Shown in pieces: positions 36,784 through 48,000 of a DNA stretch of 64,000 nt. Position 1 is the first letter of the stretch. Each line of letters opens with the position of its first letter. The notes beneath the pieces were generated by a model. That model was given only the letters and a program-made list of their open reading frames with translations. It was not told where the DNA came from and searched no databases. The translations under genes were made by a program, and so were the position numbers. This DNA comes from Tomocerus qinae (lineage: Eukaryota > Arthropoda > Collembola > Entomobryomorpha > Tomoceridae): NCBI GenBank assembly GCA_020055645.1, contig CM034546.1, positions 41,106,001-41,170,000 of the forward strand, written 5' to 3'.

Positions 36784-38079
36784 TTACAAATAAAATGTCA
36801 TGAGCAAAGTGATTGTGTTATCGACAACATTTTGCATAAATGTTGCATACGTCTGACGTTGGATAGGGAAACAGCCAGAAAAATTCATAGCAAAGTATTT
36901 GTGAATCCTCAATCTTTTCCGATAGTATTTTCCTAGTAGGACTTTTCTCCATTTGGGTTGAAATTGCTTGGAACTCTCAGCCACTTCTCCTAGATATCCT
37001 AATGTGATCTTCGCTGTGATGCAGTTTAAAGCCAATAATATTGGCCATAGAAGATAACCCGGCATAGGAATGACATTCTCCATCTTGATGGTACCGAAGG
37101 TAGCAATAATCAAGTTGGTATGTAGAGCAGTAATGACAACTCCAGATATCATTGACATCATTTCATTGAGCCTGTGATTGAGTAGAATCATTGCTTCGTA
37201 GAATCGCATTGCTTCCATGACGTCCTCCTTATTTGACTCGTCTTCATTTGGACAAATCCCTTGGGTGTAATATATTTGCCCTATGAAGTAAATTGTAAGC
37301 ATCACCGCCATTGCACTGAGAGAAACGACCATATGACTGCCGATCATCATTACAAATACTGCAAATACAATTTGGAAGCTGAGACTTGTGCGAATATCTT
37401 CTGGGATGTTCTCTTGAATGAATCTTTGAAAGGGATCGTATTCCACACCAATTGTAGCTTGTATTGTGAGGGCAATTAACTCAATGAATAAAGTGATAGT
37501 AGTGAGTATTGATAGCAAGAATATAAATTTCAGAAATCTATCTATTTCTGTACTGTTGATTTTCTTTCCGATTTGAGATTCTACCACAAATAATTCAATT
37601 AAATAAACCAATGTAACATGAATATAAAAACCTACCAATACTGAAGGCCGGATGCTGTTGAACTTACCTTCAATTCTTTTTGCAAGAAAAATTACATGTT
37701 GAAAGAAGGCAAACACTTTCTTCCCGATGATCAAATAAATAGAGTCAAAAAGTAATGTTAAACATGCAAAATAACAATATCCGAAGAAAATTAGAATTTT
37801 GTAAAATTGAAAGTTGGGATCAGGGGAATTATATTCTTTCAAAAGTCGCAAAGTGCCGTAAATGCATATAGCAATCCAACTAAAAAGATTAAATGACCAG
37901 AAAACCCAATGCAATCGATTGCGAGTGAAGCTCAGAACTAATTTCTTGTCGTCAAATGTAAAGGGAAGCAAATAAAATATGTCGGACAGCTGAAAACCTG
38001 ATTTGAAAATATGAAAATAATAAAAATAAAACTTTTGTGAATAAAAGCTTTTTATTGATTGATAGGAATGAATGTTCAT
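36784..38079 (-). CDS. 7TM chemoreceptor (gustatory-receptor-like), 431 aa
   Basis: Uninterrupted frame from ATG at 38077-38079 to TAA at 36784-36786, the usual length for the arthropod Gr/Or superfamily (about 380-450 aa). Starts with a short N-terminus then FYLLPFTFDDKKLVLSFTRN, parallel to the neighbouring receptor; hydrophobic segments are spaced as in 7TM_7 receptors, with a long cytoplasmic loop around PNEDESNKEDV and a conserved-type end FMQNVVDNTITLLMTF. A possible acceptor at about 37997 leaves open that the first 25-30 residues come from another exon. Same strand and about 2 kb downstream of the other receptor, so the pair may be a tandem duplicate cluster. Ligand unknown. Confidence 0.7.
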   Translation of the reverse strand: MNIHSYQSIKSFYSQKFYFYYFHIFKSGFQLSDIFYLLPFTFDDKKLVLSFTRNRLHWVFWSFNLFSWIAICIYGTLRLLKEYNSPDPNFQFYKILIFFGYCYFACLTLLFDSIYLIIGKKVFAFFQHVIFLAKRIEGKFNSIRPSVLVGFYIHVTLVYLIELFVVESQIGKKINSTEIDRFLKFIFLLSILTTITLFIELIALTIQATIGVEYDPFQRFIQENIPEDIRTSLSFQIVFAVFVMMIGSHMVVSLSAMAVMLTIYFIGQIYYTQGICPNEDESNKEDVMEAMRFYEAMILLNHRLNEMMSMISGVVITALHTNLIIATFGTIKMENVIPMPGYLLWPILLALNCITAKITLGYLGEVAESSKQFQPKWRKVLLGKYYRKRLRIHKYFAMNFSGCFPIQRQTYATFMQNVVDNTITLLMTFYL

Positions 38080-38227
38080 TGAAGAAACTTTTACAGCAGA
38101 ATGAACTCCTAACCAAAAAAATTAGCATTCGGTTTTTCTTAAATAGGAATTCAATTATCTTTGGCATACAATTTGATTAATAATTGCAATTTATTCTAAC
38201 AACGCAACAATTTTATGGACGTTTACG

Positions 38228-38655
38228 GTCAATCGGGGTTACTTTGAGAAAGATTTAAGCCTTATTTTAATATTAATTCCAGAAATTCTAGGAGGAAAAT
38301 CAAATTTGGGGAGCAATTAGGGAGATTATTAGGACTTGGCTTACGTGAATACTAGAAAATAATTTTCGGATGGGACTTGTTGGCCTACGTGAATCCCAGA
38401 AAATCATTTTCGGGTAGGACTAGGCTTACGTGAATCCCAGAAATTCCTCGCAGTTTTTATTTTGGTTCCCTTGTCTGGGCTGGGGGTACATTGGGTAAAA
38501 CTAGGTTGAAAACTCGAAATACAATGTTGTACTCTCTAAACTCAAAATTCAACATTCTATCTTAATATTTTAAGTTTTTATAACTTATTTGTCAATGTTT
38601 CAAAGAAACTTATTGCACCACGTTGCAAAATAACCTTTAAAGTAGCCCCGTTTGA
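38228..38655. mobile_element. Short inverted-repeat element with internal tandem repeat
   Basis: Ends GTCAATCGGGGTTACTTT and, on the other strand, GTCAAACGGGGCTACTTT are near-identical inverted repeats. Between 38330 and 38460 a unit of about 50 bp (GGCTTACGTGAATCCCAGAAA) occurs three times. No clear target duplication was found. Confidence 0.5.
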
Positions 38656-38659
38656 CTTT

Positions 38660-39800
38660 AACTATGTAATAACATAATAATATACATTAATTAGTATTAA
38701 CTTAGGTGTATACTAATGGTATACTGTCATCGTAATCGTATGTATAATATTTCTTGGAACCAAAAGTCATAATTATTTTGATAGTTCAATTGCAGTCTTC
38801 TTAGTTATTATTCTAAGTTTAACTAGCTACTTGAAGAAAATGGAAGCACGATGGTAATATGAGTAATTTATGAAATGCTTATTCAATTCATACTGCTTAA
38901 CCGGATTTACAATTATGTATGACTTATATTTCATGGAAGCAGAATAAAATTAGACATCATAAGGATGGCATTGACGACTACAACTTACGCCCCAGAAATA
39001 GCAATTTATTATTTGATGTTATAATATTACCTTTGGATGGGTGGTGGCTCGATATTACATTTACAATAAAATTATAGTTGGAAGAAGCAATTGAAACTGA
39101 TATTACAACATGAATGAACTTTTCTTTTGGTATACAATGTAATAATTTCGTGCCTTTTAAATATTTAATTATATTATGCTCGACAGTTTTTGTCGTTTCT
39201 GCGGAAATGGACAAAAGTTTCTATGAATTGGCATAAATACATTTATTTTACTTAAATTTGGAATAATTGAATAAATATATATTATAAATATAATTAAGTA
39301 GAAATAGAAGAACCTAAAGAGAGCTATGGCCACTAGTTAATAATTCGAAGGAATCTTATTTTTTATTCCATGGATGGGGTTGTCAAAGTGTATTGTAATG
39401 AAATGCCCAAAATGTAACGAAAGTATAACTAATGAACAGACGTCGGAATTTTATTTATATAAACTTTTTTCAGACTGATCTGAGAGTCGTGAGATTTTTT
39501 ATCTCGACGTTTCATGCTCTAAGGATTTCAAAAATATAAAAGTGTTAGAAAACTTTTTTACATTTTTTGGTTTTAAAAAAATTAATGTTTTAGTAAACAT
39601 TTTTTCAAATAAAAAAAATTTACTAACATTTTTCGGAATAAAAAAATCTTAAGAAAATTTTTTGGGCATTTTCATGATGTTTTTTATAAATTAATGAAGA
39701 TTTGTAATTTTTTGTATTGTATACAGCTAGAGGGACCCAAAAATTGATAAAAAAGTCACTTCAAAAAATATTAGAAAATGGTTTTTATATTAACACGTAT
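38660..39800. other. Intergenic, no gene recognised
   Basis: AT-rich DNA. 39540-39680 is dominated by AAAAAATTTTT-type low complexity. No coding signal found. Confidence 0.35.
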
Positions 39801-39814
39801 ACAGGGGACAGATT

Positions 39815-40165
39815 GGAATTTTGTATAGTGGTGGGGCCTTTTAATAAATGTGTTACTTTGTATGGCTGGTTGCGACTGAAAATATGAATTTGTATGGCAA
39901 GGTTGTTGGTGTTAATTTGTTTGAAAATACATGCCAATTGGTCTGAAAATATGTTTTATGTTTCGATACAGAATGTGTGCATTTTTTGGGTATTTTTTTG
40001 ACTTGATAGTATTTTCGTTGATGAACCCGAAGGTAATCTTGTACAAGAACAAAATAAACCATATACCAAAAACATAAACCATAAATTAACACTAACTTCT
40101 AACCCTGCCATACAAATTCATAACAGCCATACCAAGTAATACAATTATTAAAAAGTCCCACCATT
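39815..40165. repeat. Foldback element related to the one at 9.4 kb
   Basis: Left arm 39815-39925 (GTTACTTTGTATGGCTG, AATTTGTATGGCA) and right arm 40060-40165 are reverse complements with mismatches. The shared TTTGTATGG word links it to 9357-9806. Confidence 0.55.
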
Positions 40166-40169
40166 ACCG

Positions 40170-42000
40170 GCACACCAAAATATATTGTTGCGCGAAAATA
40201 TTTTGGATTTTTAACTATTTTTGACAAAACAATCGTCTTTTTTTGGAAATTTAGTGGGAGGCTCGGGCTCCTCCAATCCCCCCTCTGGATACGTGCTGAA
40301 CATTTTTAAAGTTTTCTGATTCCCTAATACCCTCCGTACATTTATTATACTATGATATCTCAATTTTCAGTTTTAAATACATTTAGGAACGTAGGTAGCA
40401 TTACAACTCAACATAACTAAAATTTTGAGTCGATTATTTATAGCTGCTTTTGCAATTTTAAGCTTATTTTTAAGAAAATTTTTCCGTAAAATTTTTTCCC
40501 TTTTTTAGTAAATTTTCGTGTAAATTTTTTGTGTTTTTAAATAAATAAAATTCCGACGTATGCTTATGAATAAGTATGATACGTAGGTATCAACGTATAA
40601 CAAATAATATTGGTTCGTTTTACTTTACCATTGAGTAAGTATTCAGTTAATTTCGACTCATTTAACTCTGTAATTTTATAAAAAATTAGGTATTTAAGAT
40701 TGTTATACCATGTTAATATTTTAGAGAAGAATAACATTAAGATTTAATGTGCAGATATATGAACTGTACTTTAAAGGTAGTCAAAACAAAAGTAATTAGG
40801 TATGTATAAAAATGCATGCCAAGATATGCAATGCAGAATGAGAGGAAACAATAAAATCTTTAACAGGCTGGCACTTATGGCCTAGCTCTGGAAAATAAAG
40901 TTTCTTCAATGCTCTCACATAAAATATTTTATTCATCACCTACGTTAAAAAATTTATTTAGTTCATTTTGTATGATCTTTCAGACTTTTCCATCCTCGAA
41001 TGTTTGTTAATGGATTAAAATTTAACTCTTGAGGAAAACATTTTAAGATATTTATTCAACTAAAGGTCAAGCTTTCGACAACTCGCACCGTTGTCTCCAT
41101 CAGGACAATTATCTTTCAAAAAATTTTAAAACTCACATTATGAATAAACGTAGCAATTGAAACAAATTGTTCTGGTTGATTATAGCATATAATAATTATA
41201 TTATTACTGTTTCATTTTGCTCTATTTTCGGTGCAGTCTGAAAAGTGGAAAACATATAATAAATAAGCTCCCTATCGTGTCTTATCGTGACAGTATCTAA
41301 CAAACATAGTGACAACTAAACTAAAAGGCATTGTAACTGTAGATCTCAATCTGCTTAAATTGCATAAAAACTAAAACTTTATTATGTATACTAACTCGGC
41401 CATGAAAGGCTAACTTTATTTGAAAATTATTAGTATCTCCATTTACAGTCTACACATAAATTACAGTTTTACAGCTGGGTCCTACCCTTTTTTTTACTAC
41501 ATATTGTCCTTCTCAAACAACAGTGAGAAAAGTCGGACTAAGTGACATAAGTTTCAAATTCAAAAATTCTCATTTCTAATTTCTGAACACTATATGCAAA
41601 CATGCAGGGTATAATGAATAAAAGTTACTGATAAGAATAACGTTCACATCACTTTTAAACTAAATGACAGTGTGTGTTGACAATGTTGACGCTACAACGA
41701 GCTAAGCCTCATAAAATTCACAAATAAGTAGATAAAATCCATTTTTAACTTTTATGAAGGTTGAACCCTTTTGTTACTGCAGTCGAATGCGATTAGAAAT
41801 TTTTTTCTCCTTGAATTGGAAAAATAACTTGTAAGAATAAAAATAATATTTAATGCATGAAATTAAATATTTAAGAACACTAGAGGTATATTAAAAGCAA
41901 TGAGTTGCTTATATTTTTAAAATGTTTCGAATAAACATGAGAACCAGTAATGTAATATTGTTTATGGGAAAACCAACCTTAAATTGTTTCTCGGTAGTGC
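40170..42000. other. Downstream flank of the Ig-domain gene, no exon seen
   Basis: Starts with a degenerate GCGCG-type repeat (about 40190-40310). Searched on the minus strand for a transmembrane or kinase exon continuing the gene at 42.0 kb; none was recognised. A hammerhead-like motif lies at 41065-41112 (minus). Confidence 0.4.
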
Positions 42001-42002
42001 CG

Positions 42003-45000
42003 TCAGGCTTCTTTGTTGTTTCTTCCTATACATCTACATTCGAAATAATTATAGCCAGCAAGATCTGAAGGAACCGGTAGCTCACCTCTCCTATCATCAG
42101 CATCACAATTCTCATTTACTGTTTCCCATCCCTTCCAATTCCAACATTTTCCAAAACTACTGAAAGCACAGTGATTTTTCTGGAGGTGGTAAACACAATC
42201 TAAAAAGTATTCAGTAAAATTAAATATCATTTTATGCACATTCTATTTTTAAATGTTACCGACCCAAGTAATTGATTGACATTGTTTTTTATTTTGCAAA
42301 ATAAGAATGAATAATATGTATAAGAAGTAAAAAGATTTTTGAGGATTAAACGAAATGCTTTAACTGCATTCGAACTACATTCAAAATGCTTTGACTGCAA
42401 GACCAAGATGCCCTCCGATAAATAACAAAAGCTTATTCCCCACGGGGATGTTTTATCAATGCCCTGCGCATCGATAATGATTGTTTTTACCGAGTAGAGT
42501 AGTATTTTGTGGCGCAAGTGAGACTAAAACTTTTTTATTTGGATCAGTCTCATTGATTAAAGAGCAGACCAATTGGGATTTAATAGTCATCATCGATGTT
42601 TTAATTAAAAATCCCCTCCTTGCGCTGTACATTAAGTAATCTTTACCGGCCGATAATTTTTTGAATCCATGCTGAAAACAAATAAAATAAGAATTGCATT
42701 TCCTCGGCTTTATACAACGACATGTTTTGTTGACATAAATTAATTACCTTATCGTTTGTAAAAATTTCGACCTGAGCTGATCCACGATTCGCTTTACAAG
42801 GAATTTCATTGATATCGTCATCAGGTTTGAAAGTCACAAATATATGCTTGCCCTCATCTTCTAATCGGGTAGCAACATCTGAGTTTCAAAAATAAATTTC
42901 TTTATCATTATGCTGCCGAAAGATTGATTTCATTCATTTAAACAATCAAAAAAGTTTGTCTTTCCCTTTGAAAACAATGCGATGTGTAAAATCTGGATCC
43001 CCGCACCAAATCAGTGCCATTGTTCTGAAGTCCCTGACCAGGGTTGTGGGTCGGGTTTTTTACGGGTAGGGGTTTTTTGGGTTTTTTGGCAAAAAACCCA
43101 ACCCGTTTCACTTAAAAAACCCTGGGTTTATTGGGTTTTTGGGTTTTTTACAAAACATGCAATAATGTGCACTAAAGCTCCATCTAGATGAGCAAAAACA
43201 TACTAATTTTCTCATAATTCCATTCAAAAATGTAAACAAATATACAATCAGATGAAAAAAATTGTAGCTTATACACTTCTACGTGCAAAAAATGCATCGT
43301 ATCGAGATGACTAGGTTAGCTATATATTAATTTTAAGTTTTTAAGTTTTAATCGTTGTGGAAGATTATATTTCTTGTATAGATAATTATGCTCAATTTTA
43401 ATTAACTCCTTACATTTTCAATTCATTGCTGTACTGCTTCACTATTAAAGCTAGTTCAGTAGTTGTTATCAAAGACAGAGTAATAATTGTATATATGCTC
43501 AAAACAAATTGCATGTTTGCTGTTAAAATATGTTCACAATAAAACTTTTTGTGTTTTAATTTTTGTTTTTATAAGGTATGCGTAAGTAATAGCAGTTGCA
43601 AGATTACACAGATGTTGTTATTGTCAGCAGTAGTTTTTCTATATATAGTATAGGCTTGCATTTATGCCTATAGTTATATAAAAAACCCTTTGTAAAGTAC
43701 TGACTGCCGACTCTGCTAACCAGTAACTTACAAAAACAACTACGATTTACTAACAAAAATATAGAATTTATTTCCAATTCCGACACGACTACTCCATGCG
43801 TGTTACTTTCATCAGAATTTCTAATCGACTGACTAATTTTCCTCCTTTCACCAATAAATCCAACAAACAAATTATAACAAATATTCGAATATAAAATAAT
43901 AAATATAAGACAGTTTCCTTGACATGATCACTCGGTTACACCCGTAAACCCAAAAAACCCTAAAAAACCCAAAACACCCGGGGTCGTGGGTTTTTTTCTA
44001 AAAAACCCGGGTTTTTCGATACCTTGTCCCTGACTGACCGCACTAATCCCAATGTTCTCGAAAGGAAGTCAAACCTTATTCATTGTTTGACTGGATGAAT
44101 TATGAATAGACTCATTGCTTGGAATTGTATACTAAAAAAACGATCAACATTGAAAATGCACCACGCCGACTTCTCGTATCGTAAGTTAAGTGGTATAGCT
44201 TATCTTACTTCGCGTAATAAAATAGCAGTCCTTACCCTCCTTCCAAAAAGATAGCATTTGAAATCAGCAAAATATCGGGCCTTTGGAAAAACGTAAAAAT
44301 ATGACAAAAAATCACAAAAACAGGAAGAAATGAAAACGAGTGCGAAGAGAGGAAATTAATGAATTTTGAGTTTGTAATTGTAACGTGAAAAAAAATCGAT
44401 ATACATTTCTTCTGTGTATTCCTAAACTCAAAATCAGAATTATTGGTGCCTGAAAATCGGGTACCCGCCGTGTTTACCTTAAAATTCTTGATAAATTCTG
44501 AATATGAAAACCTAAAAACTGAATACGCTCAGCCGATATTCCGGAAATCCTATTCCCATTAAGTCCCTACATTATTCTTAGCATAGTAAAGTTAAGTAAT
44601 AGATTCACTCACTCTTTTCGACGTAAGAATAAAGATGAAACGACGTGCTAACAGAAGGATCCGATTGCTCGTAACTAACAAGTATACTGTGTGGAAAGGT
44701 CGTCTTTGTATGGGTTAACATCAATTTCACGCTGGATTTCGAAGCATAAAGTTGAGTTTTCCCCTGGAATGTCCTCCCGGTAAATAGACAATGTTTGCTT
44801 TAATCAAATCGAGACACCATTTAAAACATAATACATACCTAAATTATATCCCAGTAATACACTAGTACAACTTTTGCAATTAAACTATCAAACTATCAAT
44901 TTCCATTTGAAATAGTAATCTTACGCACCTTTTCTTAGAACTCATGTACCATACTGTACTATAATATCTATATTTTTTACCCTAGAATGCACAGATCTTC

Positions 45001-48000
45001 CATGGAGTGTTTTTTACTTTGTTTTATCCTTGCTCAGAGCAGATAAGTCTTATAACCTCATGGATTTTTGTTTTTGTCACTTCATCTTTTGGTTGTGTAG
45101 AAAATTTTATGATAACCAGTAAATGTTTAAGGCAAAATAAAATTACGAAATTCAAAAGTCGGACCACTTTTCTACGTTAATAGATGAGATCTCCATCCAT
45201 GTAGATCCTTCTGTTGGTCCTCCATGCATTAAGGATCCATTGAGCCTCCTTGCATTGAAATCTCATCTTTTAACATTGTTTTCGTGGCTTATTTACATTC
45301 TACGGTTACGTTAATAACAGATACAATTCTAGAGATATAACCAACATAGTTTAAAGCACCTGTAATGTTTCTCCATGACTCCATTGAATGGGGTTTTTCG
45401 CACGGCAGAAAAGGATAATTCTTAAAAAATGAGTTTTAAATGCAATTTCAGCATTGGACACATCGTGCATTTTCAAGTACTTCTGTCCCTTTTCAACCGT
45501 GTGATGTCTTTTCAAGATGATCACTGGCTTAGTTGTAGATACAGGGCATCTAAGCATAAAAGAAAAAAATATAAATCTTAGCACATTAGACAGCATACTA
45601 CAAGACAATCATGACGATAGTTATTTGGATGCAGGGTTTCAGACTGAATGATTCAAAATGTCATGGAATTCCTGTTGTCGCCGTTTGCTGAGTACAAAAA
45701 TTTAATAATAAGGAGTCATGTATACGTAAATGATTAAGGAAACCAACCTCTTTGATTCATCCCACATTTTGTATTCCCCAGCTGAAAAAAATTTAAAAAT
45801 ATAATGATACGATGTATCAAATGTTGAAAAATAAAGACTACATTTCTTTAAATATATAGCATAATAATATAGCATAGATGTAAGTTGTAGATAAACATCC
45901 CATCCACTCCAAAAGATTTGACATCCAAACCCATCCATCCCATCACCAAACATCCAAGAAATTTAAGCATCCCATCCAACCCATCATAACATTCAGATGG
46001 GAAGGTATTATTGGTTGTCTTCCAGTACAACGGGCATACACGATATATCAAAGCTTAGAAGCTTAAATGGTATTTTCATAAAAGGTACCCCTTCATAATT
46101 TGCTTAATTCAAAAATTTATTTGTATCTGTGTGAACGCAAATTAGAAAAATAACATGTCATTTCTTGCGGTCGGTTATTTTGAACCCTTTAGTTTTAAAA
46201 ATAAGCTTCTTGGAAAGTGTAGTTGCATCTTGTATGCCTAAAACACATCCGATCCACTCCAAAAGGATGTGACAACCAACCCCATCCCATCCAGCCCATC
46301 ACCAACATCCAAAAAAATTAAACCCTCCCATTCAGCCCATCCAAACATCCGGATGGGATGGTGGATGGGATGGGGATATTGGGTAAAATGGATAGGATGC
46401 TTACATCTAAGGTAATATCGTATATGCGGGTGTTATTAGTACTTTACTCTCCAGACTGTTATATTAACTTTTCAACTACTAAGTCAAACCATCAAAATAA
46501 CAAACACAATATTTTATTTAGTGTTAAATAGTTATGAAGGTGATATTCAGTCGTTAAAAATGAAACTTACTATTTTTAGGAAATTCTAATGGTATTTCCA
46601 CAGTTTTCCACTCGGTCGAATTCCACAATAGAGCAGAACAGGAAATGGATTTTATTTCTGGTTTCATTTTTACCTCAGCCCTGGTAATTATTCTCCAATT
46701 GTCGATAGTTTCTGTCAAATCTATATGCAACAGTAAAAACATTTGCTTGCAAAATTGTTCAGACATATTTGTGCTATGACTTCCTTATAATAATGTGTTA
46801 TTACTTTCTTTTATTGCGTAGCTGGATCCGTTTTTCATGTGAAGGGCCAATTTCACAGGAGAAGAAAAATAATAACGTGAAGCTAAACAAACAAAGCCTT
46901 TAGGAATTGATATTGTGTCGGTATCCCCTGGAAAATGGTCTAGAAATTCTGAGCTCGAAATTTTTTGAAAAATTTGCAAGTTGGACTTCAGCTTGAAACT
47001 TTCAGGATTCATCTCTAAATAAACAGTATTGTTAAACTAAGCATCCCAGTTGATTTAGGCTCTAAGTATGTTTGAATGCTTAGTAATTGAAAAGAAGATT
47101 AAACTGAATAACTGAAGATTTTAGAATTAAGTATTTTCAGTCACTGTATCATCATTTTAATTTCACTCGTTTGAAAGATTATTATCCTGATGAAGAAAAC
47201 AGTCAATTGCTTAAAGATTAACCATATTTTATATACATAATTAATATTTTTAAATTGTCTTTTTCAAGACTCTTCTTAAACATTAATTCCACAATGATAA
47301 AATTTTAGTTTACTAGTAAAACTAAGTAATTAACTTTTTCATTTTAAAAGTATCGGCCTAATTCTGCACCATGTAAATTTGAATTGCAATATTTTGGTTC
47401 AATTTTCTCTTCGACATTTTAAATTAATTATTCCTCTTATTGAATTTTGCCTGTTGAATTTTTAATTTTGAATGAAATTGATATAATATCGTTTCATTGA
47501 ACCTTATTTCACAAATGACATATTTTAAAATCCCGAGTTTTAATTTTAATCTTATGTATACGTGTGCTTTATTACACATTGTAAAAATGAATAGTATCGC
47601 TTACCATAGCCATCCAATGTTGACATGAAAGTCATTGCTGTTGTATAATTGTCATTGGAACAGAAAACGGCAGAAGAAGTACGGGGCATCTCCCTGCTGA
47701 AAGAGCGGTAGTACAGATCATATGCAGAAAATAGAGCAGTTTTGGCACCCTTTACCTTATCAATCAACAATAGTAATAATAACCATTAAAGACAGTCATG
47801 AAGAACCTTGTTAAGGTCAGGCAGTAGTACTTGGTTTTCAATGTAATTTCCTACTCCAGGAAATCATGGATAAGTCGCCTAATTTTCAAGCAATCTGGGC
47901 GTAGTTGATCTCAAAATTTAGGATGAAGATCCTGGAGGGTCACAAGTTTCAGATATGTTACAAATTTGACCTGTAAAGGTCACACTGGCCATTCTACCAA

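Noticed and set aside
38978..39214. 78-codon minus-strand frame
   Set aside because: Unrecognised, no supporting signals.
43604..43870. 88-codon minus-strand frame
   Set aside because: Inside the non-autonomous hAT-type element, with no transposase similarity.
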